62,271 nt of DNA. Source: a virus. Both the position numbers and the translations under genes were made by a program. The DNA lies in the IMG/VR virus record IMGVR_UViG_3300032307_000095, positions 1-62,271 of that record. One strand, given 5' to 3'. Shown one piece after another: positions 27,333 through 34,465 of this stretch (its first letter is position 1; every line of letters starts with the position of its first letter). Under the pieces are notes generated by a model. The model was not told the DNA's origin and did not search any database. It saw only the letters and a list, made by a program, of their open reading frames with translations.

Positions 27333-27625
27333 TGCATGCACTCCGCTATTACGTTTTTGAGGTAGTCGAGGTTGGTCTCGTTGATGATGCAGGCGTACCC
27401 GCCAGCTTTGTTGACTTGGTCGAGGTTCTTGAGTTGGAGGGCCGTTGCTAAGCCCTTGCCTGCCTTGGCTTCGATCGCCACAAACTTGCCGTTCACACAG
27501 CACAGGAAGTCGGGCACGCCGCTGTTGCCGTAGCCAGTGCCGATAGGCATGGCGTAGTAGACGTTGTGTTCTTTGAGTATGGCCTTGATCTTGGCCTTGA
27601 CCTTGGCCTCTGGGGTCGTAGCCAT
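27329..27625 (-). CDS. VRR-NUC domain nuclease
   Basis: This 98-residue protein is a minimal VRR-NUC nuclease: an N-terminal helix with Glu6, then GNSGVPDFLCCVNG (catalytic Asp), FVAIEAKAG (Glu-x-Lys) and a Gln-containing helix (LQLKNLDQVNKAGG). Phage VRR-NUC proteins act as structure-specific nucleases, often next to helicases. It overlaps both neighbours by a few bases. Confidence 0.88.
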   Translation of the reverse strand: MATTPEAKVKAKIKAILKEHNVYYAMPIGTGYGNSGVPDFLCCVNGKFVAIEAKAGKGLATALQLKNLDQVNKAGGYACIINETNLDYLKNVIAECMQ

Positions 27626-27978
27626 CAGTCAACCCATTCCATGAACGTGTTGCCCTTGTGCTGGAAGATAGCCAGTCGAAATACTTTACCAACTGTTGGG
27701 TCGTTCTCGCCGTCGTAGTTGTAACTACACTGCTCGCAAGTGAACTCGATGAGCATGCCGTGCCTGCGTGGGCTTGGGTTGCAGGTGTCTCGTGCGGGGA
27801 ACTTGGTCGCTTGCACGTTGTGGCCGTCTTGTGCAATGACTGTGACTGTCTCGGGGTCCTCACCACATTCAAAGATCGTGGTGTTGCCTTGGTGAATGTT
27901 GCCGCCGCTCCCGCATGGGCAGCGTAGCTCGCCGTAGTTATCGCTGTCAACCACAGCGGGGTTTAAACCGAATGCCAT
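27625..27978 (-). CDS. Small zinc-ribbon-like protein
   Basis: This 117-residue protein has CPCG, a later single Cys, and CEQC, which could form a zinc ribbon. The rest is beta-rich. It is first in the transcript from the promoter at 28009-28036 and shares its stop position with the VRR-NUC start. Similar proteins are common in phages but lack a known function. Confidence 0.75.
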   Translation of the reverse strand: MAFGLNPAVVDSDNYGELRCPCGSGGNIHQGNTTIFECGEDPETVTVIAQDGHNVQATKFPARDTCNPSPRRHGMLIEFTCEQCSYNYDGENDPTVGKVFRLAIFQHKGNTFMEWVD

Positions 27979-28008
27979 CTAATACTCCAATCTGTTTAGG
28001 GAACGGTC

Positions 28009-28036
28009 ATCATATCATCGCTCTTTACTTTGTCAA
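28009..28036 (-). promoter_or_regulatory. Sigma70 promoter
   Basis: On the minus strand TTGACA (28031-28036) and TATGAT (28009-28014) are separated by 16 bp, 30 nt upstream of the start at 27978. It lies just after the terminator at 28047-28070, so a new transcript for the nuclease/polymerase block begins here. An 11-bp word, GAACGGTCATC (28001-28011), overlaps the -10 and recurs twice in the control region near 39.6 kb. Confidence 0.75.
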
Positions 28037-28046
28037 CACCCAGACG

Positions 28047-28070
28047 AAAAAAAGCCCGCACTTGGCGGGC
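28047..28070 (-). terminator. Rho-independent terminator
   Basis: The stem GCCCGC/GCGGGC with a 5-nt loop is followed on the minus strand by seven T. It ends the transcript of the small-gene block above (28098 and upstream). Confidence 0.85.
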
Positions 28071-28081
28071 TAGTAGTTTCC

Positions 28082-28094
28082 CTAACAATGTTAG
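28082..28094. repeat. Palindrome CTAACAWTGTTAG, copy 1
   Basis: Exact copy lying 3 bp beyond the stop of the HTH-DUF3310 gene and before its terminator. Confidence 0.9.
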
Positions 28095-28097
28095 GTG

Positions 28098-28607
28098 TCA
28101 GACAGAATGTTCAATCTCGCGCTTGAGATACCAGATTGCTTTCTCAAGGTCTTGCTTGCGACTGCCTTTGTGGTCGGCACGGGTGATGTACTTCACTGCG
28201 TTGCCCATGTTGTAGTTCAAACGCTTGGCCTCGATGAAGTCGATGGTCTCGATACCGCCTACCTTGTAATGGGCAGGGTGGTTGACCGGGTCGGACTTGG
28301 GTTCAATCATTTCGATTTGCGGGTTACGAATTCGGCCCTTACCTGCCTGATACGCTAGCTCCATCTCCTTCTCAACGCTGTTGTCAGACGTGCTGATATG
28401 CAGGGTCTTCCACTTCTTCGGCACAGGTCGTGGTGTTCTGGGCACGGGCATTGTTTTCTCCCCTGCTTTTTTCATTTCATATTTGATTACTGAAACGTGC
28501 TGTGCGGTAACGTTTAGCACTTCGGCTACCTTCTTAGGTGTAGCTGTTGGGTTGTTTCGCAGGTATGCACGGATTTTTGCTGCGGTTGAGTTTGCGTGTT
28601 TAGACAT
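28098..28607 (-). CDS. HTH plus DUF3310 protein
   Basis: This 169-residue protein joins an N-terminal helix-turn-helix (about 15-45, PKKVAEVLNVTAQHVSVIKYE) to a C-terminal DUF3310 domain (DPVNHPAHYKVGGIETIDF, then GNAVKYITRADHKG and LEKAIWYLKREIEH). DUF3310 is a widespread phage domain sometimes called nucleotide-kinase-like, but its function is not settled. The added HTH suggests DNA binding. It is last in its transcript. Confidence 0.85.
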   Translation of the reverse strand: MSKHANSTAAKIRAYLRNNPTATPKKVAEVLNVTAQHVSVIKYEMKKAGEKTMPVPRTPRPVPKKWKTLHISTSDNSVEKEMELAYQAGKGRIRNPQIEMIEPKSDPVNHPAHYKVGGIETIDFIEAKRLNYNMGNAVKYITRADHKGSRKQDLEKAIWYLKREIEHSV

Positions 28608-28803
28608 TGTTTGCTCCAGTCTGTTGGTTAACGTAGTTCACTAAAATCTCCCTGATCTTTGCTTGTTTTGAATACTCGTGGTGCTTGCCAAAGTAGTCCA
28701 GCACATGCGCAGGTAGCCGTAGGCTTGTGCACAACATGCGTGGCTTCTTGCCGGGGCCCCGCCCCTTGCGTTCTTTTTTAGGTTCGATTGCTTCTGTGTT
28801 CAT
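28600..28803 (-). CDS. Ribbon-helix-helix-like protein
   Basis: After a basic N-terminal arm (KKERKGRGPGKKPR), this 67-residue protein has a strand-helix-helix pattern (TSLRLPAHVLDYF, then KQAKIREILVNYV) typical of ribbon-helix-helix regulators. It could repress phage or host promoters. It overlaps both neighbours by a few nucleotides. Confidence 0.72.
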   Translation of the reverse strand: MNTEAIEPKKERKGRGPGKKPRMLCTSLRLPAHVLDYFGKHHEYSKQAKIREILVNYVNQQTGANNV

Positions 28804-29015
28804 AGCAGTGCTTCGGGTTGGTTAGTTGTCGGTTTCCGTCTTTCGACGATAGACAGGTGCATCAAGTTCAAGACCTTGGGATCGGCCCGATCGAACGGCC
28901 ACCACGCTTTTGTTACGAGGGCGTGGAGTTGTTCCCGCTGCGACTTGTTCAAGCGTGATGAATATGTGTGTGTTGCCGCATTCTTTTCTGCGCCAGATTT
29001 CGTTGGTGTCTTCAT
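28800..29015 (-). CDS. Small protein in overlapping frame
   Basis: This 71-residue frame (start MKTPTKSG, GGAG upstream) overlaps the zinc-ribbon frame 28822-29067 almost entirely but in another phase. Its second half (QREQLHALVTKAWWPFDRADPKVL, given in part) reads like a real folded protein and its stop overlaps the next gene by 4 nt, as most real genes here do. Either it is a separate overlapping gene or the C-terminal half of the zinc-ribbon protein displaced by a frameshift. Confidence 0.5.
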   Translation of the reverse strand: MKTPTKSGAEKNAATHTYSSRLNKSQREQLHALVTKAWWPFDRADPKVLNLMHLSIVERRKPTTNQPEALL

Positions 29016-29067
29016 TGACTCGTGTCTCCAGTGTGCGGGTCCATACGCCACAGATAGGGCATTTCAT
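28822..29067 (-). CDS. NrdR-like zinc-ribbon small protein
   Basis: The N-terminus, MKCPICGVWTRTLETR then WRRKECGNTHIFITLEQV, closely follows the NrdR zinc-ribbon layout except that the second Cys pair is reduced to one Cys. Such short proteins are common in phages and may bind nucleic acid. The C-terminal 40 residues (from about AAGTT) look random, while the competing frame looks coding there, which suggests a frameshift around 28925-28960 or a true overlap. Confidence 0.6.
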   Translation of the reverse strand: MKCPICGVWTRTLETRVNEDTNEIWRRKECGNTHIFITLEQVAAGTTPRPRNKSVVAVRSGRSQGLELDAPVYRRKTETDN

Positions 29068-29324
29068 AGTTCGTGTTTGTTGAGGTAGGGTTTGATGTGG
29101 GGGGTGGCCCGGCTGTAAATGCCGAACGCTTTGTAGTCTGTGCTTACGACCGCACCCTTAGCACGAAACGCAACGTCTTGCAAAAAGATGCTGGGTTGCT
29201 TGTTGTACGCCCAATGAAAAGGCGAGTTGGGGTGGCAGTTGCAAGCTAGTTTTTTCATGGTGCCTTTCAAAACGAAACAGTTACGTTCAGGGTCGTAGCG
29301 CGTGAGCGCGATGGTGTCGATCAT
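29064..29324 (-). CDS. Unknown small protein
   Basis: This 86-residue protein is coupled by 4-nt overlaps to both neighbours. It has two Cys (ACNCHP) and a mixed strand/helix pattern. Nothing identifies its family. Confidence 0.6.
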   Translation of the reverse strand: MIDTIALTRYDPERNCFVLKGTMKKLACNCHPNSPFHWAYNKQPSIFLQDVAFRAKGAVVSTDYKAFGIYSRATPHIKPYLNKHEL

Positions 29325-29512
29325 TTCTTCATGTTCCTCACGTATGCCGCAAAGGATGCTGCGGTATCTCCAAGCACCTTCATCTTGTCGAACTCTCGGG
29401 CAACTTCTTCCAGTGTTGCGTTGCGCAGGTTGCGCTCGTAGTCGTGCTCCCGCTCCACTGCTTTGTTCCTTGAACTCACGTAGTCTTGAATGTCGTCGTC
29501 ATCTTCTCTCAT
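29321..29512 (-). CDS. Unknown small charged protein
   Basis: This 63-residue protein is acidic at the start (MREDDDDIQDYV) and helical thereafter (ATLEEVAREFDKMKVLG). It overlaps both neighbours by 4 nt. No family was recognised. Confidence 0.6.
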   Translation of the reverse strand: MREDDDDIQDYVSSRNKAVEREHDYERNLRNATLEEVAREFDKMKVLGDTAASFAAYVRNMKK

Positions 29513-29898
29513 AGTGCTCTCCTTATTTCTCTTACCTTGTCACGGGTCAAGCCCATGTTGAATACGCTGGTCATGCGAATTACTTTGATGGTCTTTTGCG
29601 CACTGCGTTTGCGGTTTGCCCGAATGTCAGGCTTGGGCTTTGGCTTGTCTTCCTTATCTCCAAGCATGTACACCGCCCGTGGGTAGCGCCGCGCATCGTC
29701 GTGCTCGTAGGTCCAGTTGGCAACGTGTATGCGCTTCTCACCAGCCTTGGTGCGTTTGTTCATGCGGTTCAGTACAGCATGTGCATCGTAGCGTCCAATG
29801 TCGGCGTAGTCGGCAAACTCCTGCGCAGTCATGCGCTTGAACTCCGCGAACGCTTCCAGTGCCTTGATGACATGCACGCCTGTGTTGGTTGTCCCCAT
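29509..29898 (-). CDS. Winged-helix-like small protein
   Basis: This 129-residue protein begins with a helical segment resembling a winged helix (TAQEFADYADIGRYDAHAVLNRM, given in part) followed by a basic wing-like region and a Lys/Arg-rich tail (RANRKRSAQKTIKV). It may bind DNA. It is part of the tightly packed small-gene block. Confidence 0.6.
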   Translation of the reverse strand: MGTTNTGVHVIKALEAFAEFKRMTAQEFADYADIGRYDAHAVLNRMNKRTKAGEKRIHVANWTYEHDDARRYPRAVYMLGDKEDKPKPKPDIRANRKRSAQKTIKVIRMTSVFNMGLTRDKVREIRRAL

Positions 29899-30026
29899 TA
29901 CTCTTGCTTCTCCTCAAGTATTGCTTTGATGAAGTTGCCGCAGCGTGTGCAGCAGTACCAGTAGCTGTTAGGCGGCAGGTTCTTGATGTAGGTGACTTGT
30001 TCCCAGCGGTGTTTGCATTCAGTCAT
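29898..30026 (-). CDS. Very small zinc-finger-like protein
   Basis: The preferred start MTECKHRWEQ gives 42 residues; a longer frame exists but its upstream part looks random. The peptide has Cys4, His6 and a CCTRCGN pair, as in small phage zinc ribbons. Its ATG overlaps the stop of the upstream gene (ATGACTGA). Confidence 0.6.
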   Translation of the reverse strand: MTECKHRWEQVTYIKNLPPNSYWYCCTRCGNFIKAILEEKQE

Positions 30027-30192
30027 AGTCCAGCCCCAACTCTCTGGCGTTCTCTGCCTTCTTGTCGAGGGCACGGGCTTGCTTGATGGCATCTCTTGCT
30101 TCAATCCAAGGCAGAACAGGCGCTCCGTTATGGTTTGCCAATACGCTTTCCAACGCCTCCAGCGCTAAGTCCAGTGCTTCGTCTTTGGTCAT
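30019..30192 (-). CDS. Small helical protein common in phages
   Basis: The start MTKDEALDLALEALE gives 57 residues. This opening is a frequent phage hypothetical-protein signature, with a second helix WIEARDAIKQARAL. No function is known. Confidence 0.68.
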   Translation of the reverse strand: MTKDEALDLALEALESVLANHNGAPVLPWIEARDAIKQARALDKKAENARELGLDYD

Positions 30193-30518
30193 ACCCCACT
30201 CCCTCTCTTGGCGCACGGCCAGCGGTTAGCCAGCGTGACCTGAACATATACGTCCGCAGCCAGATGCCGCTCGGACGGGATGCGCTCCAAAGATTGCTTG
30301 ACCATGTCAGTCATTTGGCCCACTGTCACAACCCCCGGTGGGATGCAGATCGTCACACCCGATTGAGAGTCGGCAACCCCTGCGATGTAGCCAAACACCC
30401 ACATGCGGTTGTCGCCCATGCGGGTGAGTAGCTCTTGCCCCGTAATCAGGGTGGACGACTGCTGAGCATGGACGGAGCAAGACAACAACAGTCCAGCAAT
30501 GGTTAAAAGTTTCCTCAT
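30189..30518 (-). CDS. Secreted Rap1a/Tai-like protein
   Basis: This 109-residue protein has a signal peptide (MRKLLTIAGLLLSCSVHA, cleavage likely before QQ) and a mature domain with the layout of the Rap1a/Tai family: WVFGYIAGVADS, ICIPPGVVTVGQ and RHLAADVYVQVTLANRWPC. In bacteria, Rap1a/Tai proteins are periplasmic immunity proteins against type VI amidase effectors; relatives in phages are uncharacterised. The two Cys probably form a disulphide. It would act in the host periplasm during infection. Confidence 0.75.
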   Translation of the reverse strand: MRKLLTIAGLLLSCSVHAQQSSTLITGQELLTRMGDNRMWVFGYIAGVADSQSGVTICIPPGVVTVGQMTDMVKQSLERIPSERHLAADVYVQVTLANRWPCAKRGSGV

Positions 30519-30700
30519 ACTGTCTCTCCTAGTATCTGTGCAACGATCTTCTTGATCCTGCTGTGTGCGTCTGCTTTCGTAAACGGCGCAGTCAGGATGT
30601 TGTCGATAGAGACGAGCGCCTCGTAGTATTCAGTGCCTTTCAGGGCATGCTCTAGTTTGTGCTCGTCTTCGGGGTAGTTGAACTCAAGGACGGCTTTCAT
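30515..30700 (-). CDS. Small conserved-type phage protein
   Basis: This 61-residue acidic helical protein (MKAVLEFNYPEDEHKLEHAL, later TKADAHSRIKKIV) is of a kind often found in phage early regions. It overlaps both neighbours by 4 nt. Function unknown. Confidence 0.68.
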   Translation of the reverse strand: MKAVLEFNYPEDEHKLEHALKGTEYYEALVSIDNILTAPFTKADAHSRIKKIVAQILGETV

Positions 30701-30876
30701 TTAATCCGCCGCACTAGGTTTACCCACATGGGTTCTTCGCTCACCACAGGTGGGGGCACTATCTTCTCGCTCGGCGGTGTCCAGCCGTACTTGCGCCACA
30801 GTGCTTGCACATCGGAGCCACTGCTCCATTTGAAATCAGGATGACCCACGGGTATCCAAGGGATAGTCTTCTTCAT
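30697..30876 (-). CDS. Small unknown protein, 59 residues
   Basis: This short gene fills the gap between 30700 and 30873. It begins MKKTIPWIPVGHPDFKW and has YGWTPPSEKIVPPPVV in the middle. An upstream AGGAGC Shine-Dalgarno and 4-nt overlaps at both ends support it. It may be a short Pro/Trp-rich adaptor. No family was recognised. Confidence 0.68.
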   Translation of the reverse strand: MKKTIPWIPVGHPDFKWSSGSDVQALWRKYGWTPPSEKIVPPPVVSEEPMWVNLVRRIK

Positions 30877-31736
30877 TTGTTTGCTCCTTCTGCATCTAAC
30901 ACAACAACGAACACTTCACTGCTTACTCTGCAACCAGCATTCGTCACCATCTGTCTGTACTCGACCAGCTTCAGCAGACCCAGTCGGCCCCGTATTTGTT
31001 CGGGGAGGTCATTATCATCAAACAGTTGTACGTTGTCACCTGTTTTAACTATGTATTTACCCTGATCCAACACAACAAGCGCAGCATTGTTCGCGGAGTA
31101 TTTGCTCCGCACTTCCTCAATAGTGTCTGCGTCCAACTTCTTCTTGTCGTAACTCTCTAACATTGTTAGGTTCTCTGGCGCAAGCACTTTGGAAAACTGC
31201 TCGAACGCTTCGCGGTTGTGCTCCATAACAAACTTGAGGCATGCGGTCTCCAGCTTGTACTTGACTGCTTGCGTCTCGTGGTTAGACCGATTCACAGCGG
31301 AGGTGATTGCATCGCTCGCATCGCGTTCCGCTTTATCGAGTCGCTCGTTGAGATTACGCTTAACAAAGTACTTCTTAATGGCACTGAGCGCACGCTTGTC
31401 GTTGCTCGTGCGCATGCGGCTGTTGTTCACCCGGTGGTTGTATATGCCCACGCCGTGGTTACCACGGAAATAATCTGTCTCTATGTAGCCCAGCTTCTCA
31501 CCGTCGCAACTGATGTGAATTGTCTTGGGTGTAGCTGCGCTGGTGTCATTGTAGACAAGCCCCTCTAGCTGAAACCGCCATGTCGGGTTAGCCAAGTAAA
31601 GCGCATTGAACAGCTCGCCCATCATGGTCGATCTGAATTTGAAGTCGCCGCCCCAGTTGTTGTACCGTTGGTTGACCCGATTCAATGTCTCGGGCTCGAA
31701 CGATACGTTGGGCAGGTTGCGTGTGTTGAATCTCAT
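30873..31736 (-). CDS. Unknown 287-residue protein
   Basis: The start MRFNTRNLPNV has a GGAG Shine-Dalgarno. The protein is basic and mixed alpha/beta, with a strand-rich N-terminal half (about 50-110, WRFQLEGLVYN, FRGNHGVGIYNHRVN) and a long central helix rich in Lys, Glu, Arg. It lies in the operon of the AAA+/vWA pair. A palindrome copy (31157-31169) encodes LTML inside it. No catalytic motif is apparent. Confidence 0.8.
   Translation of the reverse strand: MRFNTRNLPNVSFEPETLNRVNQRYNNWGGDFKFRSTMMGELFNALYLANPTWRFQLEGLVYNDTSAATPKTIHISCDGEKLGYIETDYFRGNHGVGIYNHRVNNSRMRTSNDKRALSAIKKYFVKRNLNERLDKAERDASDAITSAVNRSNHETQAVKYKLETACLKFVMEHNREAFEQFSKVLAPENLTMLESYDKKKLDADTIEEVRSKYSANNAALVVLDQGKYIVKTGDNVQLFDDNDLPEQIRGRLGLLKLVEYRQMVTNAGCRVSSEVFVVVLDAEGANK
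31157..31169. repeat. Palindrome copy 2
   Basis: Exact copy inside the coding part of 30873-31736, read as codons for LTML. Confidence 0.9.
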
Positions 31737-31746
31737 TGTGTTCTCC

Positions 31747-32601
31747 TTACCATTCAAACTTCTTGAGGATGTTGTCCACCTTGGACTTCAGCTCGCTTCG
31801 TGCATCGCTGCTTTCCTTGATGACTTCTATGTTTGCCCCTAACATTGTTAGCTCTAGCTGTCGGCGAGCTTCTTCGAGCAGGGGGTTGTTGGTCACGTTC
31901 AGCTTTGTCAGCAGCCCGCATAACTCCAGAGGGTTACTGATAAGTGAGTCGTGGTAACGCTTCTTGGCGTCGTCGCCTTCAACGTCTGTCAGCTTCTCCG
32001 ACATGGTTGTCAGCATGTTGTGTAGGCGGTTCCACGGCTCGCGCACTGCGTCAGCCAGTCGCTCCTTGAACTTGTCCTCGAACTCCTCGCGCATCTCTGC
32101 CAAGTCATCCGCAGGTATGTCCAATCGGAAGTCACCTGACTCGGGCATGGGGTTCACGGCTCGGCGGAAACCGAACTTGGCTTTGACTGTCTCCAAGTCT
32201 GGATAGTCCTCGGCCTTGTACATCGTGCCAAGATTCTTCTGCGCCTCGCCCACCAGTCGTGGGTACTCGGTGTAAAAGTTGTGGCACATCATGTCGAACG
32301 TGCGCTCAAAGTCATTCATGGTCTGCTTGTATTCCATGAACAGCTTGGTCGGCAGCATGCGCTCGCCCTTGTCAGCCCACGGTAGGGTGTGCTGGTTGTG
32401 GTACAGGCGAACGCGAGCCGCGAACTTCTCAATGTCTTTGCGCAGGCTCGTACCCGCAAACAGATTCTTCTTGGTCTGCGATGCCCCGGCCACTGCCGAT
32501 GCGTCTGCATTCACTTTGTCCGTAACCTCTCGGTCGATCTTCGACGCAGGCCACACACTGATGTTCAATTCAACTAACACTGCTGATGCGCTGATACTCA
32601 T
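31747..32601 (-). CDS. Unknown 284-residue helical protein
   Basis: The start MSISASAVLVELNIS has an AGGAG Shine-Dalgarno formed partly by palindrome copy 4; the longer upstream frame has no support. The protein has a short strand-rich start and then long charged helices (for example TMNDFERTFDMMCHNFY, EEFEDKFKERLADAV). It may be a partner of the vWA/MoxR proteins encoded just upstream. Family not recognised. Confidence 0.8.
   Translation of the reverse strand: MSISASAVLVELNISVWPASKIDREVTDKVNADASAVAGASQTKKNLFAGTSLRKDIEKFAARVRLYHNQHTLPWADKGERMLPTKLFMEYKQTMNDFERTFDMMCHNFYTEYPRLVGEAQKNLGTMYKAEDYPDLETVKAKFGFRRAVNPMPESGDFRLDIPADDLAEMREEFEDKFKERLADAVREPWNRLHNMLTTMSEKLTDVEGDDAKKRYHDSLISNPLELCGLLTKLNVTNNPLLEEARRQLELTMLGANIEVIKESSDARSELKSKVDNILKKFEW
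31839..31851. repeat. Palindrome copy 3
   Basis: Exact copy inside the coding part of 31747-32601, read as LTML. Confidence 0.9.
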
Positions 32602-32611
32602 TTGGTTTCTC

Positions 32612-32624
32612 CTAACATTGTTAC
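32612..32624. repeat. Palindrome copy 4 (12 of 13 bases)
   Basis: It lies directly against the Shine-Dalgarno of the gene starting at 32601; its last bases supply TTAG of TTAGGAG. One outer base differs. Confidence 0.85.
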
Positions 32625-32629
32625 TCGGA

Positions 32630-32854
32630 TCACTTCTTGTCTGGCTTGCCAGCCATACGTGCCATGTTCGCAACCTCGTCGGGCACGATCTTCATCGTGA
32701 AGTCCCGCTCGGATGGGTACGCAAAGTAGGCGGTGTTGCCTTCTGCATACTTCTCCTCCCATACATGCGCCTTCGACAGAATCTCGGCCACAGTCACTGC
32801 GTCCTTGACAGACAGCAGCACCTGCGTATCCCAGCCCAACTTTAATACCATCAT
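32630..32854 (-). CDS. Small unknown protein
   Basis: The start MMVLKLGWDTQ has a GGAG Shine-Dalgarno and gives 74 residues. The protein has a strand-helix-strand look (QVLLSVKDAVTVAEIL, AYFAYPSERDFTMKIV). It sits between the vWA protein and the unknown helical protein. No family was recognised. Confidence 0.7.
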   Translation of the reverse strand: MMVLKLGWDTQVLLSVKDAVTVAEILSKAHVWEEKYAEGNTAYFAYPSERDFTMKIVPDEVANMARMAGKPDKK

Positions 32855-32864
32855 GTTGATCTCC

Positions 32865-34067
32865 TCAGTTGCTGATGTGAATTGTTTTGCCGTTTGGAGC
32901 GACACTTGTGTTACCTCCTGTGATGGCCCACATAACCGGAGCAGTCCAGTCACTGCCCCAGTCATTGCCGACATAGCCATCTGTGAGAACGATGATGCAC
33001 TCAGGAACAATCTTCTTCTCCTTCAGATACTCAGACATGCAGCTTGGGCTTGTGCCCCCGCCACCCTTGGGTTTGGTAGAGCTAACAATGTTAGATACGT
33101 CAGCGTCGGCATACTCCTCGTGCGCCGCCACGTCACTGTCCCAATAGATCAGGTCAACCTTCTCGGGGTTTACTTCTTCCGCGATACCCTTTACCTCGGA
33201 CAGAAACTCTGCGAGCTCAGGCCCACCGATCGAACCCGATGTGTCGATACCCACAACGATGTGGCCCACCTTCTCACCCACCATTGATGGCATGTAGATA
33301 CCAGTAGACAGGAAGCGCCGGTTGACCCTGCGCCAGCTTGATGTGTCTTTGGCTCGGCAGATTGCTTTCACATACTCACGCAACTCCTCGCGCCAGTTGA
33401 CCTTGGGCTCCAGCAAGTCTTGCAACTCGCGGTCGAGTCCACCCGCACCCTTGCCGTTGATCTTCTGGTGCGCCATCAACCCCTGCCGGATAGCTTGGTC
33501 AATGTCCCGCGCCAGTTCCTTCTTCTGCTCGTCGGTCATCTCCTTCGCACCATCCCAGTCGTGCTCGTCGATACCATCGCCATCATCGCCGCCGCCTTCG
33601 CCATCCTTTTGCTCTTGCTTGAGAATGTCGAACACTTGCTTCGTGTTCATGCCACGGAACCGCTCGTCGATCAAGCCTATCTTCTTGCCAGCATGTGGCC
33701 CATCCCTGTACATAGGCATGGCGATGACGTTCTCGCCCGGATCGAGGTCTCTGAGCATGAGGTTAATAACGTAGTCACAAGCCCGATTGGCTAACGCGTG
33801 ATCTTCGTCATGTAACTTCTTCCACGTAGTCATGTGGCGGTACATCTTGTGCCCCGCCTCGTGTGCAATCACAAAGGCAAGCTCGGAGTCACGTAGCTTG
33901 CGCACAAACTCACGACCATAAATCTCATCGCGACCGTTGGTGCATGCAGTCGGCACGTTGTCGGCTACCTTCGTCTTGCCCACCATCAAGATACCTTGCA
34001 ACAATGCAAACTTGGGGTGTCGCATCAAGGTGATCTTGGCCTTCTGAACCTTGCGTTCCTCTAACAT
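32865..34067 (-). CDS. Metallopeptidase-vWA protein
   Basis: This 400-residue protein has an N-terminal zincin-like domain with HEAGH (residues 69-73), then a charged linker (about 150-215) and a C-terminal von Willebrand A domain with a full MIDAS: DTSGS (275-279), Thr339 and Asp363 in LTDG. It resembles DUF2201-type putative metallopeptidase/VWA proteins, which pair with MoxR AAA+ ATPases as metal-dependent chaperone or maturation factors. The partner AAA+ gene lies 0.7 kb upstream. The ATG lies inside a copy of the phage palindrome (34061-34073), with AAGGAG upstream. Confidence 0.88.
   Translation of the reverse strand: MLEERKVQKAKITLMRHPKFALLQGILMVGKTKVADNVPTACTNGRDEIYGREFVRKLRDSELAFVIAHEAGHKMYRHMTTWKKLHDEDHALANRACDYVINLMLRDLDPGENVIAMPMYRDGPHAGKKIGLIDERFRGMNTKQVFDILKQEQKDGEGGGDDGDGIDEHDWDGAKEMTDEQKKELARDIDQAIRQGLMAHQKINGKGAGGLDRELQDLLEPKVNWREELREYVKAICRAKDTSSWRRVNRRFLSTGIYMPSMVGEKVGHIVVGIDTSGSIGGPELAEFLSEVKGIAEEVNPEKVDLIYWDSDVAAHEEYADADVSNIVSSTKPKGGGGTSPSCMSEYLKEKKIVPECIIVLTDGYVGNDWGSDWTAPVMWAITGGNTSVAPNGKTIHISN
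33082..33094. repeat. Palindrome copy 5
   Basis: Exact copy in the vWA domain coding sequence, read as SNIVS. Confidence 0.9.
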
Positions 34068-34073
34068 TGTTAG
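34061..34073. promoter_or_regulatory. Palindrome copy 6, contains a start codon
   Basis: On the minus strand CTAACAATGTTAG holds the ATG of the metallopeptidase-vWA gene (34065-34067), so any protein bound here could block initiation or transcription. Confidence 0.9.
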
Positions 34074-34081
34074 CTCCTTGT

Positions 34082-34456
34082 TTAAAAATCAACTTCGATA
34101 TGACGAACGACTCTGATAACGTAGTCAGCGTTAAATGAATTTCTTTCTTCAATGTCGTTAGTCTCTTCCCCAATACGTACGAACTCGCAAGCCCACGTAC
34201 CGTCTTGGCACTTCTCCATGCTTGTGAACTTATCCTCGAACTCGTTGAACGCCTGCACTTCGGGGTAGCTGTCGTACCATTTGTAGTGAGGCACACGGAA
34301 CACGAACCCCCGCCGCTTGCATGGCTCCTCGCACTCCTCTTCTAAGTATTTGTCCAAGTCCTTCGGAAAGTTCTCGTTAACGAACAGCTTGAGCAGCGGC
34401 CATTCGTCTTTCTCGTTGGTGTAGAACACCGCAGTTATCTCGCTTCTATACCCCAT
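34082..34456 (-). CDS. Small unknown protein (MGYRS type)
   Basis: This 124-residue acidic protein opens with MGYRSEITAVFY, a motif seen in many phage hypothetical proteins. It is alpha/beta with a Trp/Tyr-rich centre (HYKWYDSYPEV). It lies between the AAA+ and vWA genes. Its role is unknown. Confidence 0.78.
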   Translation of the reverse strand: MGYRSEITAVFYTNEKDEWPLLKLFVNENFPKDLDKYLEEECEEPCKRRGFVFRVPHYKWYDSYPEVQAFNEFEDKFTSMEKCQDGTWACEFVRIGEETNDIEERNSFNADYVIRVVRHIEVDF

Positions 34457-34465
34457 GTCTTGCTC

